DNA of 8,628 nucleotides from an uncultured Alistipes sp. (GTDB taxonomy: Bacteria > Bacteroidota > Bacteroidia > Bacteroidales > Rikenellaceae): assembly GCA_949840605.1 (NCBI GenBank), contig CATKXN010000120.1, positions 1-8,628 of the forward strand, written 5' to 3'. The notes under the pieces were generated by a model. It worked only from the letters and a program-made list of their open reading frames with translations, made no database searches and was not told where the DNA came from. Each line of letters starts with the position of its first letter. Positions within the stretch are counted from its first letter, which is position 1. A program made the position numbers and the translations under genes. This document shows positions 1 to 6,270 of the stretch, piece after piece.

Positions 1-685
1 AGCCGCTGCCGACCAGTTCGCCCTGCTCGGCGATGATCGTCGAGATTTCGCCCGTGACGGGCGAATAGACCATGGCGTCGCCGATATACGACTCGACCTC
101 GCTGACGGCGCCTTCGGCCTGGCGGACACGCGCCGCTGCGGCCTCCTTGTCCTCCTTGCGGGCGCCGTCCGCCGCCAAATTATACTGCGCCTTGGCGGCC
201 TGCGCCGTCGCCTCCATGGCCTTGTAGTTGGCCGCGGCTTCGTCGAGTTTCTGGGCGGGAACTACCCCGTCGTTATAGAGATTCTGCACGCGCTCATAGG
301 TCTTGCGGGCCAGTTCCAGTCCCGCCTGCGCCTTCTCCCACATGTTCAGCGCGGCTTCGATCTGCTGGATGCGCGCACCGGCTACGGCTGCGGCGTCCAG
401 CGCTGCTGCGGCGCTCTTTACGGCTTCTGCCTGTTGGAGTTTGGCTTCCAGTTCGGGCGTCGAGAGCGTGTAGAGCAGCTGGCCTTTCTCCACGCGGTCG
501 CCCTCTTCGACCTTCATGTCGTCGATGCGTCCCGGGACCTTCGACGAGGCTTTGTAGGTGGTGCACTCCACCGTTCCCTGAATCAGCATCGGAGTCCGTT
601 TGGTGAGGTACCAGCTGATCAGTACGACCGAGAGGATGATGACCGCCGCGGCGATCAGAATTCCGATTACGTTGCTTCGTTTCAT
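1..685 (-). CDS. HlyD-family membrane-fusion (periplasmic adaptor) protein, 3' end cut off by window edge
   Basis: Adaptor subunit of a tripartite efflux or secretion system; it would link an inner-membrane pump to the TolC channel encoded just upstream. Seen: 228 codons read to the edge without a stop. Residues about 7-27 form one hydrophobic membrane anchor after a short basic start (MKRSN), with no lipobox cysteine. A biotinyl/lipoyl-like half-motif follows (about residues 50-75, SSKVPGRIDDMKVEEGDRVEKGQLL), then a long Ala/Glu/Lys/Gln-rich helical hairpin (about 78-200), then the return half of the lipoyl domain (VYSPVTGEISTIIAEQGELVGSG). Family members usually have about 330 residues, so roughly a third is missing. 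The ATG lies 12 bp after the TolC stop and is preceded by an A-rich AAAGAA tract, so the two genes form one operon. A membrane anchor rather than a lipid anchor is more usual in EmrA or ABC-exporter adaptors than in RND adaptors; the pump type is inferred, not seen. Confidence 0.93.
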   Translation of the reverse strand, partial: MKRSNVIGILIAAAVIILSVVLISWYLTKRTPMLIQGTVECTTYKASSKVPGRIDDMKVEEGDRVEKGQLLYTLSTPELEAKLQQAEAVKSAAAALDAAAVAGARIQQIEAALNMWEKAQAGLELARKTYERVQNLYNDGVVPAQKLDEAAANYKAMEATAQAAKAQYNLAADGARKEDKEAAAARVRQAEGAVSEVESYIGDAMVYSPVTGEISTIIAEQGELVGSG

Positions 686-697
686 AGCGTATGTTCT

Positions 698-2152
698 TTA
701 TTTTTTGTCAAATAAAACGGGCTGCGCATCGTTGCGGCGCGCGTAGGCCGGAAATTCGTCGCTGATGCCCGCGGCTTCGAGCAGCTGGGCCAGCAGCAAG
801 TCGTAGTTGAAAGCCGCCTGCAGACGCTCGGTGCGGATTCCCGCGAGGTTCAGTTCGGCGTCGATCAAATCCGACGAGGAGCTCATGCCTTCGAGGAAGG
901 CGGCGTTCTTCATCCGCAGATACTCCTCGGCGAAGGCCAGCGAAGCGTCGATGGAGGTCATTTGGTTGCGGTAGTTCATCATCTGGTTGTAGAGTTTCTC
1001 CACCAGCACCGAAATGTCCTTCCCGGCCTTGTTCTGCAATTCGCCCACACGGCGCGCCGTCTGCTTGGCCGCCGAATACTTGTATTCGCGGTTCAGACCG
1101 TCGAAGATCTTGATGTTGACCCCCACGCCCACGGCCCAGCGGGGCACGATCCCTGCGACCTGGTAGTTGTAGAACGAGCCGCCCCCAATGGCCGCCACCT
1201 GCGGCAGGAAGTCGGCGCGCTGGACCCGCACGCCCTCCTCGGCCAGCTGGCGTTTGAGCGACACCTGGCTCAGCAGCGGGTTGCGGATCTGCGCGAGGTC
1301 CTGGTAATAGGCCAGCTCCTCGACTTTCCCAAGGATGAACATCGCCGTGACGGGCTGCCACTCGTTCTCGCGTCCCAGCGTGTTGGAAAGGGCGCTGGCG
1401 ATGGTCTCGGCCTGCAGTTTGGCATTGGCCAGCTCACGCTCGGCTTCGGCCATCTTGAAAGCGACGTAGAGACGTTCGCTTTGGGCGATCATGCCGTTTT
1501 TTTCAAGCGCTACGGCATCCTCCAGGTGCTTGCGCACGCCCTCGACGACCTGCCGGCGCACCTCCACGACCTGCGTGGCGAGAGCCAGTCCGAAATAACG
1601 CTCCACCAGTTCTGAGATCAGCGCATTGCGGGTCTGGTTGCCCTGCTCCGCGGCAGTCTTTTCATTGATCCTGGCGGCCCGGTTCGCGGCGTTGATCTTG
1701 CCGCCCATCCAGATCGGCAGGGTCACTTCACCGCCCACGAATCCCAGACTCCGGTCCTGCAGTTTGAGGAACCAATCGGCGTTCATCATCGGGTTCAGCA
1801 ACCCCTGAATGCCCTGTATGATCGTCGGGTCGGTGATCAGCCCGCTGCCGAGGACCTTGCCCGTCAGGTCTTTGACCGGACCTTTCATTTCGTTGAAATC
1901 GAACCCGATGTCCTTGGCCAGATAGGCGTAGGCGCCCGTGACGTTTATCTGCGGCATACGGAGGCCGATGGCCGCGCGGCGTTCCTGCTGGGCGGCGCGC
2001 TCCTCATAGGCGGCGGCTTTCATCGCAGGGTTTTCCGTGAGGGTGACGGCGATCGCTTCGTCGAGCGAGAGCATTCGGGGCTCCCCCTGCGCCCATGCGA
2101 GCGCCGGAACCATCGCCGCGGCCGCGAAAGCGATCTTGACTGCTTTTTTCAT
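698..2152 (-). CDS. TolC-family outer-membrane efflux channel
   Basis: Outer-membrane channel of a tripartite efflux or type I secretion complex, acting with the HlyD-type adaptor encoded 12 bp downstream. Seen: 484 residues, a usual family length. There is a Sec signal peptide of about 21 residues (MKKAVKIAF... ending AWA before QGEP). The mature protein starts with the typical LSLDEAIAVTLTENPAMKAA segment, followed by two repeats rich in amphipathic helix (about 28-240 and 265-470), as in the OEP family. The second repeat holds GVGVNIKIFDGLNREYKYSAA, matching the family pattern of a beta strand followed by a helix (W/F-DG-R...). The start codon is preceded by an A-rich TTTATTCG/AAAGCT stretch with a TAnnTTTG promoter box about 20 bases upstream, so this gene leads the operon. 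No TetR-type regulator, often found beside such operons in Bacteroidota, lies next to it. The substrate cannot be told from the sequence. Confidence 0.95.
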   Translation of the reverse strand: MKKAVKIAFAAAAMVPALAWAQGEPRMLSLDEAIAVTLTENPAMKAAAYEERAAQQERRAAIGLRMPQINVTGAYAYLAKDIGFDFNEMKGPVKDLTGKVLGSGLITDPTIIQGIQGLLNPMMNADWFLKLQDRSLGFVGGEVTLPIWMGGKINAANRAARINEKTAAEQGNQTRNALISELVERYFGLALATQVVEVRRQVVEGVRKHLEDAVALEKNGMIAQSERLYVAFKMAEAERELANAKLQAETIASALSNTLGRENEWQPVTAMFILGKVEELAYYQDLAQIRNPLLSQVSLKRQLAEEGVRVQRADFLPQVAAIGGGSFYNYQVAGIVPRWAVGVGVNIKIFDGLNREYKYSAAKQTARRVGELQNKAGKDISVLVEKLYNQMMNYRNQMTSIDASLAFAEEYLRMKNAAFLEGMSSSSDLIDAELNLAGIRTERLQAAFNYDLLLAQLLEAAGISDEFPAYARRNDAQPVLFDKK

Positions 2153-2172
2153 AGCTTTATTCGTTTATGGGG

Positions 2173-2205
2173 CAAATATAAATGTTCTTCCGAAATATTC
2201 GTCAA
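2173..2205 (-). promoter_or_regulatory. Bacteroidota-type promoter of the tolC-hlyD operon
   Basis: On the minus strand a perfect TATATTTG (-7 box, 2173-2180) is preceded by TTG at 2203-2205 with a 22-base spacer, slightly longer than the usual 19-21. The start codon at 2152 is about 20 bases downstream of the box. The -33 element also reads TTGACG, so a sigma-70-like reading is possible. Based on pattern match only. Confidence 0.6.
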
Positions 2206-2228
2206 CGCATACGTCATTCAGAACATTT
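2180..2228. repeat. 9-bp inverted repeat around the tolC promoter, possible operator
   Basis: AAATGTTCT at 2180-2188 and its exact reverse complement AGAACATTT at 2220-2228 are separated by 31 bases. The centres are 40 bp apart, close to four helical turns. The inner copy touches the -7 box and the outer copy lies upstream of the -33 element, so the pair brackets the promoter. This could be a paired operator for a looping or multimeric repressor. It is less likely a terminator for the upstream gene, because the loop is long and AT-rich and there is no proper T-tract. Function is inferred. Confidence 0.4.
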
Positions 2229-2262
2229 TTAGTCCTTAACGGACACAAAATGGACCGAATTT

Positions 2263-3339
2263 TCATTGCAGGTGCGCGTTCGCCTCGCGGACCCCGTTCG
2301 CCAGCGAGGGATACACCCGCACATCGACGCCCGCTTCGCGCAGGGTCTGCGCCCCGCGGCAGCGGACGAAACGATCGGGTTCGTACATCGCGAAGACCAC
2401 ACGAGCGAAACCGTGTCGCAGAATCAGCTGCGTGCAGCTCTCGGGCTCGCTGCTGCGCCGCGAACACGGCTCCATCGAGGAGTAGATCGCCGCATCGCGC
2501 AGTTCGGCCCCGGCGTCGAGGGCCTTGCGGACAGCCTCCTGCTCGGCGTGATGCGTGGGCGAAGTTTCGTGTGTGTGGCCCGTGAAGGTGCGTCCGTCGG
2601 GCAGCACGACCACGGCCCCCACGCAGTAGGATGTGGCACTCGGCGTACACAGACGCCCCGCCGCGACCGCCTGCGTCAGATAGCGCAGGTCCTCGGCCGA
2701 GGTGTCGGGCCGCAGCGTGCAGGTCGTGACCTCCATGCCGTCCACCTCGCCGTATCGGCATTCGGCTCCCGGCGGCGGCGTGAACAGAAACCGCGCTCCT
2801 CCCCTTTCAGGACCGAGCGTCAGCCGCGGATTGACCGCCCGGCGCACCTCGTCGGCCATCCCTTCGGCGAGGAACATCCCGAGCATCTGCGCGCCGCCTT
2901 CGACCAGCAGGCTGCCGACGCCGCGTTTCTCCAGCTCGGTGACGATCCCGGCGGCTGTAATTGAACCGTCGGTCGAGATAACCTCCGCAACTCCGTTCAG
3001 TTCCGGTATTTCCACCGGCGAGAATACATATCGGTCGGCTTCCCCCTCGGTGAAGACCCGCCGGTCCGGGGAGATTCTCCCCGAGCGTGTGACGGTCACT
3101 TTCGTGAGGTCGGGACGCAGCCCCGCAGCCGCCCGGCGTGCGCGGACCGCGGGATCGCGCAGACGCAGTGCGGGGTTGTCGCGCCGCAGCGTTTCGGCTC
3201 CGACGAGAATGGAGTCGTGCGCGGCGCGCAGCCGCAGCACCGCTTCCCAGTCCCCGGGAGTCGACAGGATGAGCCGTTCCGGGGTGTTGTCGTCCAGATA
3301 ACCGTCGGCCGTCGTGGCAAAGGATAGTGTTACTCGCAT
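2263..3339 (-). CDS. RibD-like bifunctional protein in reversed order: RibD_C reductase domain, then cytidine-deaminase-type domain
   Basis: Canonical RibD makes 5-amino-6-ribitylamino-pyrimidinedione phosphate in riboflavin synthesis by zinc-dependent deamination followed by NADPH-dependent reduction. Seen here: 358 residues. Residues 1-215 match the RibD_C/DHFR-like reductase (MRVTLSFATTADGYLDD; HDSILVGAETLRRDNPAL at 41-58; LLVEGGAQMLGMFL at 144-157). Residues 216-350 match the deaminase (LTQAVAAGRL; HAE at 264-266; EPC ending at C292; C302; then ARVVFAMYEPD). Zinc ligands H264, C292 and C302 and the catalytic E266 are all present. The order is reversed relative to bacterial RibD, and the cysteines are nine residues apart rather than the usual eight. 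The ATG at 3339 was chosen because the reductase homology begins there; the frame is open upstream but only antisense-like inside the neighbouring gene. The start overlaps the end of the metallophosphoesterase gene by 10 bp, implying translational coupling. It may act in riboflavin synthesis or on another pyrimidine-like substrate. Confidence 0.9.
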   Translation of the reverse strand: MRVTLSFATTADGYLDDNTPERLILSTPGDWEAVLRLRAAHDSILVGAETLRRDNPALRLRDPAVRARRAAAGLRPDLTKVTVTRSGRISPDRRVFTEGEADRYVFSPVEIPELNGVAEVISTDGSITAAGIVTELEKRGVGSLLVEGGAQMLGMFLAEGMADEVRRAVNPRLTLGPERGGARFLFTPPPGAECRYGEVDGMEVTTCTLRPDTSAEDLRYLTQAVAAGRLCTPSATSYCVGAVVVLPDGRTFTGHTHETSPTHHAEQEAVRKALDAGAELRDAAIYSSMEPCSRRSSEPESCTQLILRHGFARVVFAMYEPDRFVRCRGAQTLREAGVDVRVYPSLANGVREANAHLQ

Positions 3340-4487
3340 CGTTTCAAGGTAAAGAGGGTGACTTCGGGCCATGCGCCCAGTCGCATGGGATATGCAACAT
3401 ATCCCGTGCCGTCGTTGACATAAAGTGTGCGGCCGGCCGCATCGTAGCGTCCGCTCCAATGTTCGTAGATCCAGGATGCGGGCGACCATCCGCGTCCCCA
3501 CGGACGGATTTTGAACTGCATCGAATGGACGTGTCCCGCAAGGGTCAGGTCGCCGTAACCCGTTTCAAGAATCTGCTCCCACAGCTGCGGCAGGTGGACC
3601 AGCGTGATGTTGAAAAGCGAGTCGGGAGCCCCCGCATAGGCCCGTTCGAGCGCCGGAGCCGGGAGATTGCGGTCGTGGCGGCGGTCACGCAGCGCGGGGT
3701 CGAACGAAATTCCCGTGAGCGAGATGCTGTCTCCGCCGCGCCGCACGAAGACGGTCGTGTCTTCCAATACGCGCCACCCGATCGACCGCTGGCGGGCGAC
3801 CACTTCGCGGGCCTGAACGGCGGCCGGAAAACTTACCGAATCCTTGATATAGGTACCTGCGTCGTGGTTGCCCGTCACCGACCAGACGGGGCCTTCGATC
3901 CGCCGCAGAAGCGCCAGCGTGCGTGCGTCGAGCTCCTCGGCGCGTATGTTCACCAGGTCGCCCGTGAAGAACACCGCGTCGGGCCGCAGGGCGTTGATGC
4001 AGTCGCCAAGGCGCGTGAGTTCACGTTCGGGACAGACGATCGTACCCACGTGGGCATCGGTGATCTGCACGAAACGGTAGCCGTCGAACGCCTCGGGAAT
4101 CCGGTCGGAGCAGATTTCCACCTCGTTCACGCGGATAGACGTGCGGCCCCACGTCGCGCCCCAGAGGAAAAAGAGCGTCAGGCCGGCTGACACGACATAA
4201 CCCGTGCGGCGCAGGTGCACGAAATTGAAGACATAGAACGCCAGGCGCGGCAGCACGGTGACGATCCATCCCCAGAACAACCACATATAGAGGTGCATCA
4301 ATCCCGGACCGTTGTCGGGGCTGAGAAAGCTGACGACCGCCGAAACGATGGGCAGGGAGTCCGTAACGGCGGCCCATGCGATCAGGGCTTTGCGCCGCGG
4401 AATATGCCGGCGCCGATTGCGCCGGAAATGAATGAAATCCGCCGCAATGGCTGTCAGGGAGAGAAAAAACGTCAACAGAAAAAGCAT
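3330..4487 (-). CDS. Membrane-anchored metallophosphoesterase (calcineurin-like)
   Basis: Predicted two-metal phosphoesterase of the YkuE/YaeI-like group, which act on phosphorylated lipids or nucleotides at the membrane; the substrate here is unknown. Seen: 385 residues from ATG at 4487. The N-terminal third is membrane-embedded, with helices near 1-18, 35-54, 66-90 and 97-113, separated by an arginine-rich loop (FRRNRRRHIPRRK, 21-33). The catalytic domain (about 120-385) carries the ordered family motifs: D144-A-H146, G176-D177, G206-N-H-D209, H298 in LVHLP, and G318-H-V-H321. All metal ligands appear intact. The frame is open for 24 codons farther upstream, but those would cover the promoter and look non-coding; ATG 4487 starts a clear hydrophobic helix (MLFLLTFFLSL). 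It is the first gene of a two-gene operon, and its last 10 bp overlap the RibD-like gene. No functional link between the two products is obvious. Confidence 0.93.
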   Translation of the reverse strand: MLFLLTFFLSLTAIAADFIHFRRNRRRHIPRRKALIAWAAVTDSLPIVSAVVSFLSPDNGPGLMHLYMWLFWGWIVTVLPRLAFYVFNFVHLRRTGYVVSAGLTLFFLWGATWGRTSIRVNEVEICSDRIPEAFDGYRFVQITDAHVGTIVCPERELTRLGDCINALRPDAVFFTGDLVNIRAEELDARTLALLRRIEGPVWSVTGNHDAGTYIKDSVSFPAAVQAREVVARQRSIGWRVLEDTTVFVRRGGDSISLTGISFDPALRDRRHDRNLPAPALERAYAGAPDSLFNITLVHLPQLWEQILETGYGDLTLAGHVHSMQFKIRPWGRGWSPASWIYEHWSGRYDAAGRTLYVNDGTGYVAYPMRLGAWPEVTLFTLKRCE

Positions 4488-4508
4488 ATACCTACTATTT
4501 ATTACCGG

Positions 4509-4539
4509 CAAAGATAGCAAAATAAAAGCCGTTCCGCAA
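4509..4539 (-). promoter_or_regulatory. Bacteroidota-type promoter of the metallophosphoesterase operon
   Basis: On the minus strand TATCTTTG (-7 box, 4509-4516) follows TTG (4537-4539) with a 20-base spacer, an excellent fit to the TTG/TAnnTTTG pattern. The predicted start of transcription is near 4502, giving a leader of about 15 bases before the ATG at 4487. Confidence 0.72.
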
Positions 4540-4564
4540 TTACGCGGCGGTTGGGGCAATGGCT

Positions 4565-4592
4565 GGGAGCGCAGACGGGATATGAACGGCGT
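4565..4592. repeat. 28-bp direct repeat, copy 1
   Basis: This copy (GGGAGCGCAGACGG, then GATATGAACGGCGT) matches 4642-4669 with a single difference (G to A at the fifteenth base). The offset is 77 bp. In both copies a GGGGCA lies just upstream, and each copy is directly next to one of the CTCTTAG hairpins, so the repeat unit is probably larger and has degenerated. Confidence 0.85.
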
Positions 4593-4596
4593 TGTG

Positions 4597-4607
4597 ACCT
4601 CTTAGGT
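4597..4607. repeat. Short hairpin 1 of the CTCTTAG family
   Basis: ACCT, loop CTT, AGGT: only four base pairs are left, but the tip (CCTCTTAGG) is identical to that of hairpin 3, and the position right after direct-repeat copy 1 suggests a decayed member of the same family. Confidence 0.45.
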
Positions 4608-4621
4608 GGACGCCTCTGAAA

Positions 4622-4638
4622 CCCGGCTCTTAGCCGGG
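4622..4638. repeat. Hairpin 2 of the CTCTTAG family
   Basis: CCCGGCT, loop CTT, AGCCGGG gives a perfect 7-bp stem. Relative to hairpin 3 two stem positions differ, and both partner positions change with them, so pairing is kept. It lies four bases before direct-repeat copy 2. There is no T-tract, so it is not an ordinary terminator. Confidence 0.75.
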
Positions 4639-4641
4639 GCA

Positions 4642-4669
4642 GGGAGCGCAGACGGAATATGAACGGCGT
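4642..4669. repeat. 28-bp direct repeat, copy 2
   Basis: Second copy of the element at 4565-4592, with one mismatch. It lies between hairpins 2 and 3 and is followed by TTGACGGGCTCCGG, which is not shared with copy 1. Confidence 0.85.
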
Positions 4670-4711
4670 GTTGACGGGCTCCGGTTTGCAAAATGTTCCG
4701 GCAGCCCTTAA

Positions 4712-4732
4712 AACCCACCTCTTAGGTGGGTT
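4712..4732. repeat. Hairpin 3 of the CTCTTAG family
   Basis: AACCCACCT, loop CTT, AGGTGGGTT gives a perfect 9-bp stem, the longest of the three. The sequence after the stem is GGCATGTAAG, with no T-run, and the site lies between divergent genes, so a terminator role is unlikely. A mobile or REP-like palindrome fits better. Confidence 0.8.
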
Positions 4733-4813
4733 GGCATGTAAGTTGCGGAGAATGCGGCTGAGTATTGACACTCTGAATATAAGGAGGAACATAAAAACAA
4801 ATTCAATCGGCTT

Positions 4814-6169
4814 ATGAAAACTTTTCGACTATTGATTGTAGCTCTGCTGCTTGCGGGTACGGCGTCGGCCCAGCGTTTCGAACGCAGGGCGCTGCGCGGC
4901 GAATATTCGCCGACGGTCTACCTGATCTCCGTGCGCGAGGTGGACACCCTCTACAACTACGATCCCGCCGCACAGCGGCAGGCTGCGGCGCTCAACCGGA
5001 TGTCCATGGACAATGCCACGCAGGACTATATCGACACACACCGTCCCGGCTTCCAGCAAGTCGAGAAGCCCCAGTTCGTATTCGCGACGAAGAACAACCG
5101 CTTTTCGTTCTCGCTGGGCGGCTTCGTCAGGCTTCGCGCGGGATACGATTTCGACGGCATCGTCGACAATATCGACTTCGTGACCTACGACATCCCCGTC
5201 CACGGCAATTACAACACCCGGCAAAAGCTGATGATGGACGCTTCGACCTCGCGGATCTTCCTGAAAGCCATCACCAACACCCGTGCGCTGGGCCGCGTGG
5301 TGATCTTTATGGACACCGACTTTCGCGGAGGCGCCGAGGGAAGTTACACGCCCCGCGTGCGTTCGGCCTACGTGTCGTTCCTGGGCTTCACGCTGGGACG
5401 CGACGTGACGACCTTCTGCGACCTCTCGGCAGCCCCCACGACCATCGACTTCCAGGGGCCCAACGCCTATAACTTCAATTTCGCGACGATGATCCGCTAC
5501 GAACACGCTTTCGCGGACAACCACCTCAAATTCGGCATCGCGGCCGAAATGCCGCAGGTCAGCGCCACCTACGGCGACAACTTCAAACCCATGCACCAGC
5601 GTGTTCCCGACGTCCCGATGTATTTCCAGTATGCGTGGGGCGCCAACCGCGACAGCCACATCCGCGCCTCGGGCGTGCTGCGCAACCCATATATGTATAA
5701 AGTGTCGAAGGACTCCAACACGTCGCTGCTGGGCTGGGGCGTACAGTTCAGCGGTACGATCAAGGTGTTCGAACCCCTGCGGCTTTTCATGAACGGCGTC
5801 TACGGCGAAGGCATCACGCCTTATATCCAGGACCTCACGGGTTCGGGACTCGACTTCACGCCCAATCCCGACGACCCCTCGCTCGTGCATACGCTGCCGA
5901 TGTGGGGATGGCAGGCCGCGGCGCAGTTCAACCTTACCCGCCGGCTCTTCATCTCGGGCGGCTATTCGACCGTCACCGTCGAGAAGCACAACGGGTACTA
6001 TACCACCGACCAGTACAAACAAGGCCAGTACATCTTCGGCAACATCTTCTATTCGATCACCCCGCGCTGCAAGGTGGCCGGCGAATACCTCTACGGTTCG
6101 CGCAAGGACATGAACAACGACAAGGGACACGCCAACCGCGTCAACGTGATGCTGCAGTATAATTTCTGA
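4814..6169 (+). CDS. DcaP-like outer-membrane porin
   Basis: Predicted outer-membrane beta-barrel that admits small, probably anionic, solutes. Seen: 451 residues. The Sec signal peptide spans 1-19 (MKTFRLLIVALLLAGTASA, then QRF). A polar segment follows (20-90), then repeated alternating strands starting at NRFSFSLGGFVRLRAGYDFDG (95-115), a pattern typical of DcaP porins. Strands are rich in aromatic residues (YVSFLGFTLGRD, YNFNFATMIRYEHAF, FISGGYSTVTVEKHNGYY, GNIFYSITPRCKVAGEYLYG). The protein ends in VNVMLQYNF, with the C-terminal phenylalanine typical of BAM-assembled barrels. The length fits the family. The N-terminal coiled coil of Acinetobacter DcaP is not clear here. The gene stands alone: a divergent neighbour lies upstream and a strong terminator downstream. 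No consensus promoter is seen, so it may depend on an alternative sigma factor or activator. The substrate is unknown. Confidence 0.85.
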   Translation: MKTFRLLIVALLLAGTASAQRFERRALRGEYSPTVYLISVREVDTLYNYDPAAQRQAAALNRMSMDNATQDYIDTHRPGFQQVEKPQFVFATKNNRFSFSLGGFVRLRAGYDFDGIVDNIDFVTYDIPVHGNYNTRQKLMMDASTSRIFLKAITNTRALGRVVIFMDTDFRGGAEGSYTPRVRSAYVSFLGFTLGRDVTTFCDLSAAPTTIDFQGPNAYNFNFATMIRYEHAFADNHLKFGIAAEMPQVSATYGDNFKPMHQRVPDVPMYFQYAWGANRDSHIRASGVLRNPYMYKVSKDSNTSLLGWGVQFSGTIKVFEPLRLFMNGVYGEGITPYIQDLTGSGLDFTPNPDDPSLVHTLPMWGWQAAAQFNLTRRLFISGGYSTVTVEKHNGYYTTDQYKQGQYIFGNIFYSITPRCKVAGEYLYGSRKDMNNDKGHANRVNVMLQYNF

Positions 6170-6184
6170 CCGGCCTAATCAGGA

Positions 6185-6210
6185 GCGGAAAAGCCCTTAG
6201 CCTGTTCCGC
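6185..6210 (+). repeat. Small inverted repeat after the porin stop
   Basis: GCGGAA (6185-6190) and TTCCGC (6205-6210) can form a 6-bp stem with a 14-base loop in the porin 3' untranslated region. It is weak, has no T-tract, and lies upstream of the real terminator; it might protect the mRNA end or mean nothing. Confidence 0.3.
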
Positions 6211-6220
6211 GCTGCCGACG

Positions 6221-6270
6221 ATTACACCGTTACAAGGGGAAATGCGACTCTTGTGACGGTGTAATTTTTT
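6221..6270 (+). terminator. Intrinsic terminator of the porin gene
   Basis: ATTACACCGTTACAAG (6221-6236) pairs with CTTGTGACGGTGTAAT (6250-6265): 16 base pairs with one G-T wobble and a 13-base loop, followed by six T residues (6265-6270). It lies about 50 bases after the porin stop. The 3' arm also contains the -33 element of the next promoter. Confidence 0.9.

Larger units (their letters stand above)
4540..4813. other. Divergent intergenic region with a repeat cluster and no credible gene
   Basis: The gap between the metallophosphoesterase and porin genes is 326 bp (4488-4813). Besides the minus-strand promoter, it holds two 28-bp direct repeats and three small hairpins, listed separately. 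A 96-codon minus-strand frame (4502-4792) crosses all of them and looks fortuitous. No TAnnTTTG box was found for the porin. The final 80 bases are plainer sequence with an isolated AAGGAGG at 4781-4787. Confidence 0.6.

Noticed and set aside
2229..2262. Possible terminator between the RibD-like gene and tolC
   Set aside because: Only a 4-bp stem (GTCC, loop, GGAC) is seen, followed on the minus strand by A residues rather than T residues.
3340..3501. 54-residue N-terminal extension of the RibD-like protein
   Set aside because: It lies wholly inside the metallophosphoesterase gene, is Arg/His/Cys-rich without homology, and the reductase domain starts exactly at the inner methionine at 3339.
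3327..4190. 287-codon plus-strand frame opposite the metallophosphoesterase
   Set aside because: It is antisense to a gene with intact catalytic motifs (GNHD, GHVH) and has no recognisable domain.
4712..4732. Hairpin 3 as an intrinsic terminator
   Set aside because: There is no T-tract on either strand, and no gene ends nearby: both flanking genes start on either side of it.
4765..4784. TTGACA followed by TATAAG as a sigma-70 promoter for the porin
   Set aside because: The two boxes are only about eight bases apart, far below the 16-18 needed.
4502..4792. 96-codon minus-strand frame across the intergenic repeats
   Set aside because: It runs through both direct repeats and all three hairpins, overlaps the metallophosphoesterase promoter, and its translation is rich in Arg and Pro with no recognisable domain. 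It is best explained by repeat sequence that happens to lack stops.
4829..6130. 433-codon minus-strand frame opposite the porin
   Set aside because: It is a shadow of a GC-rich gene. The plus-strand frame has a signal peptide, barrel strands and a terminal phenylalanine; the antisense product is Val/Arg/Asp-rich with no family resemblance.
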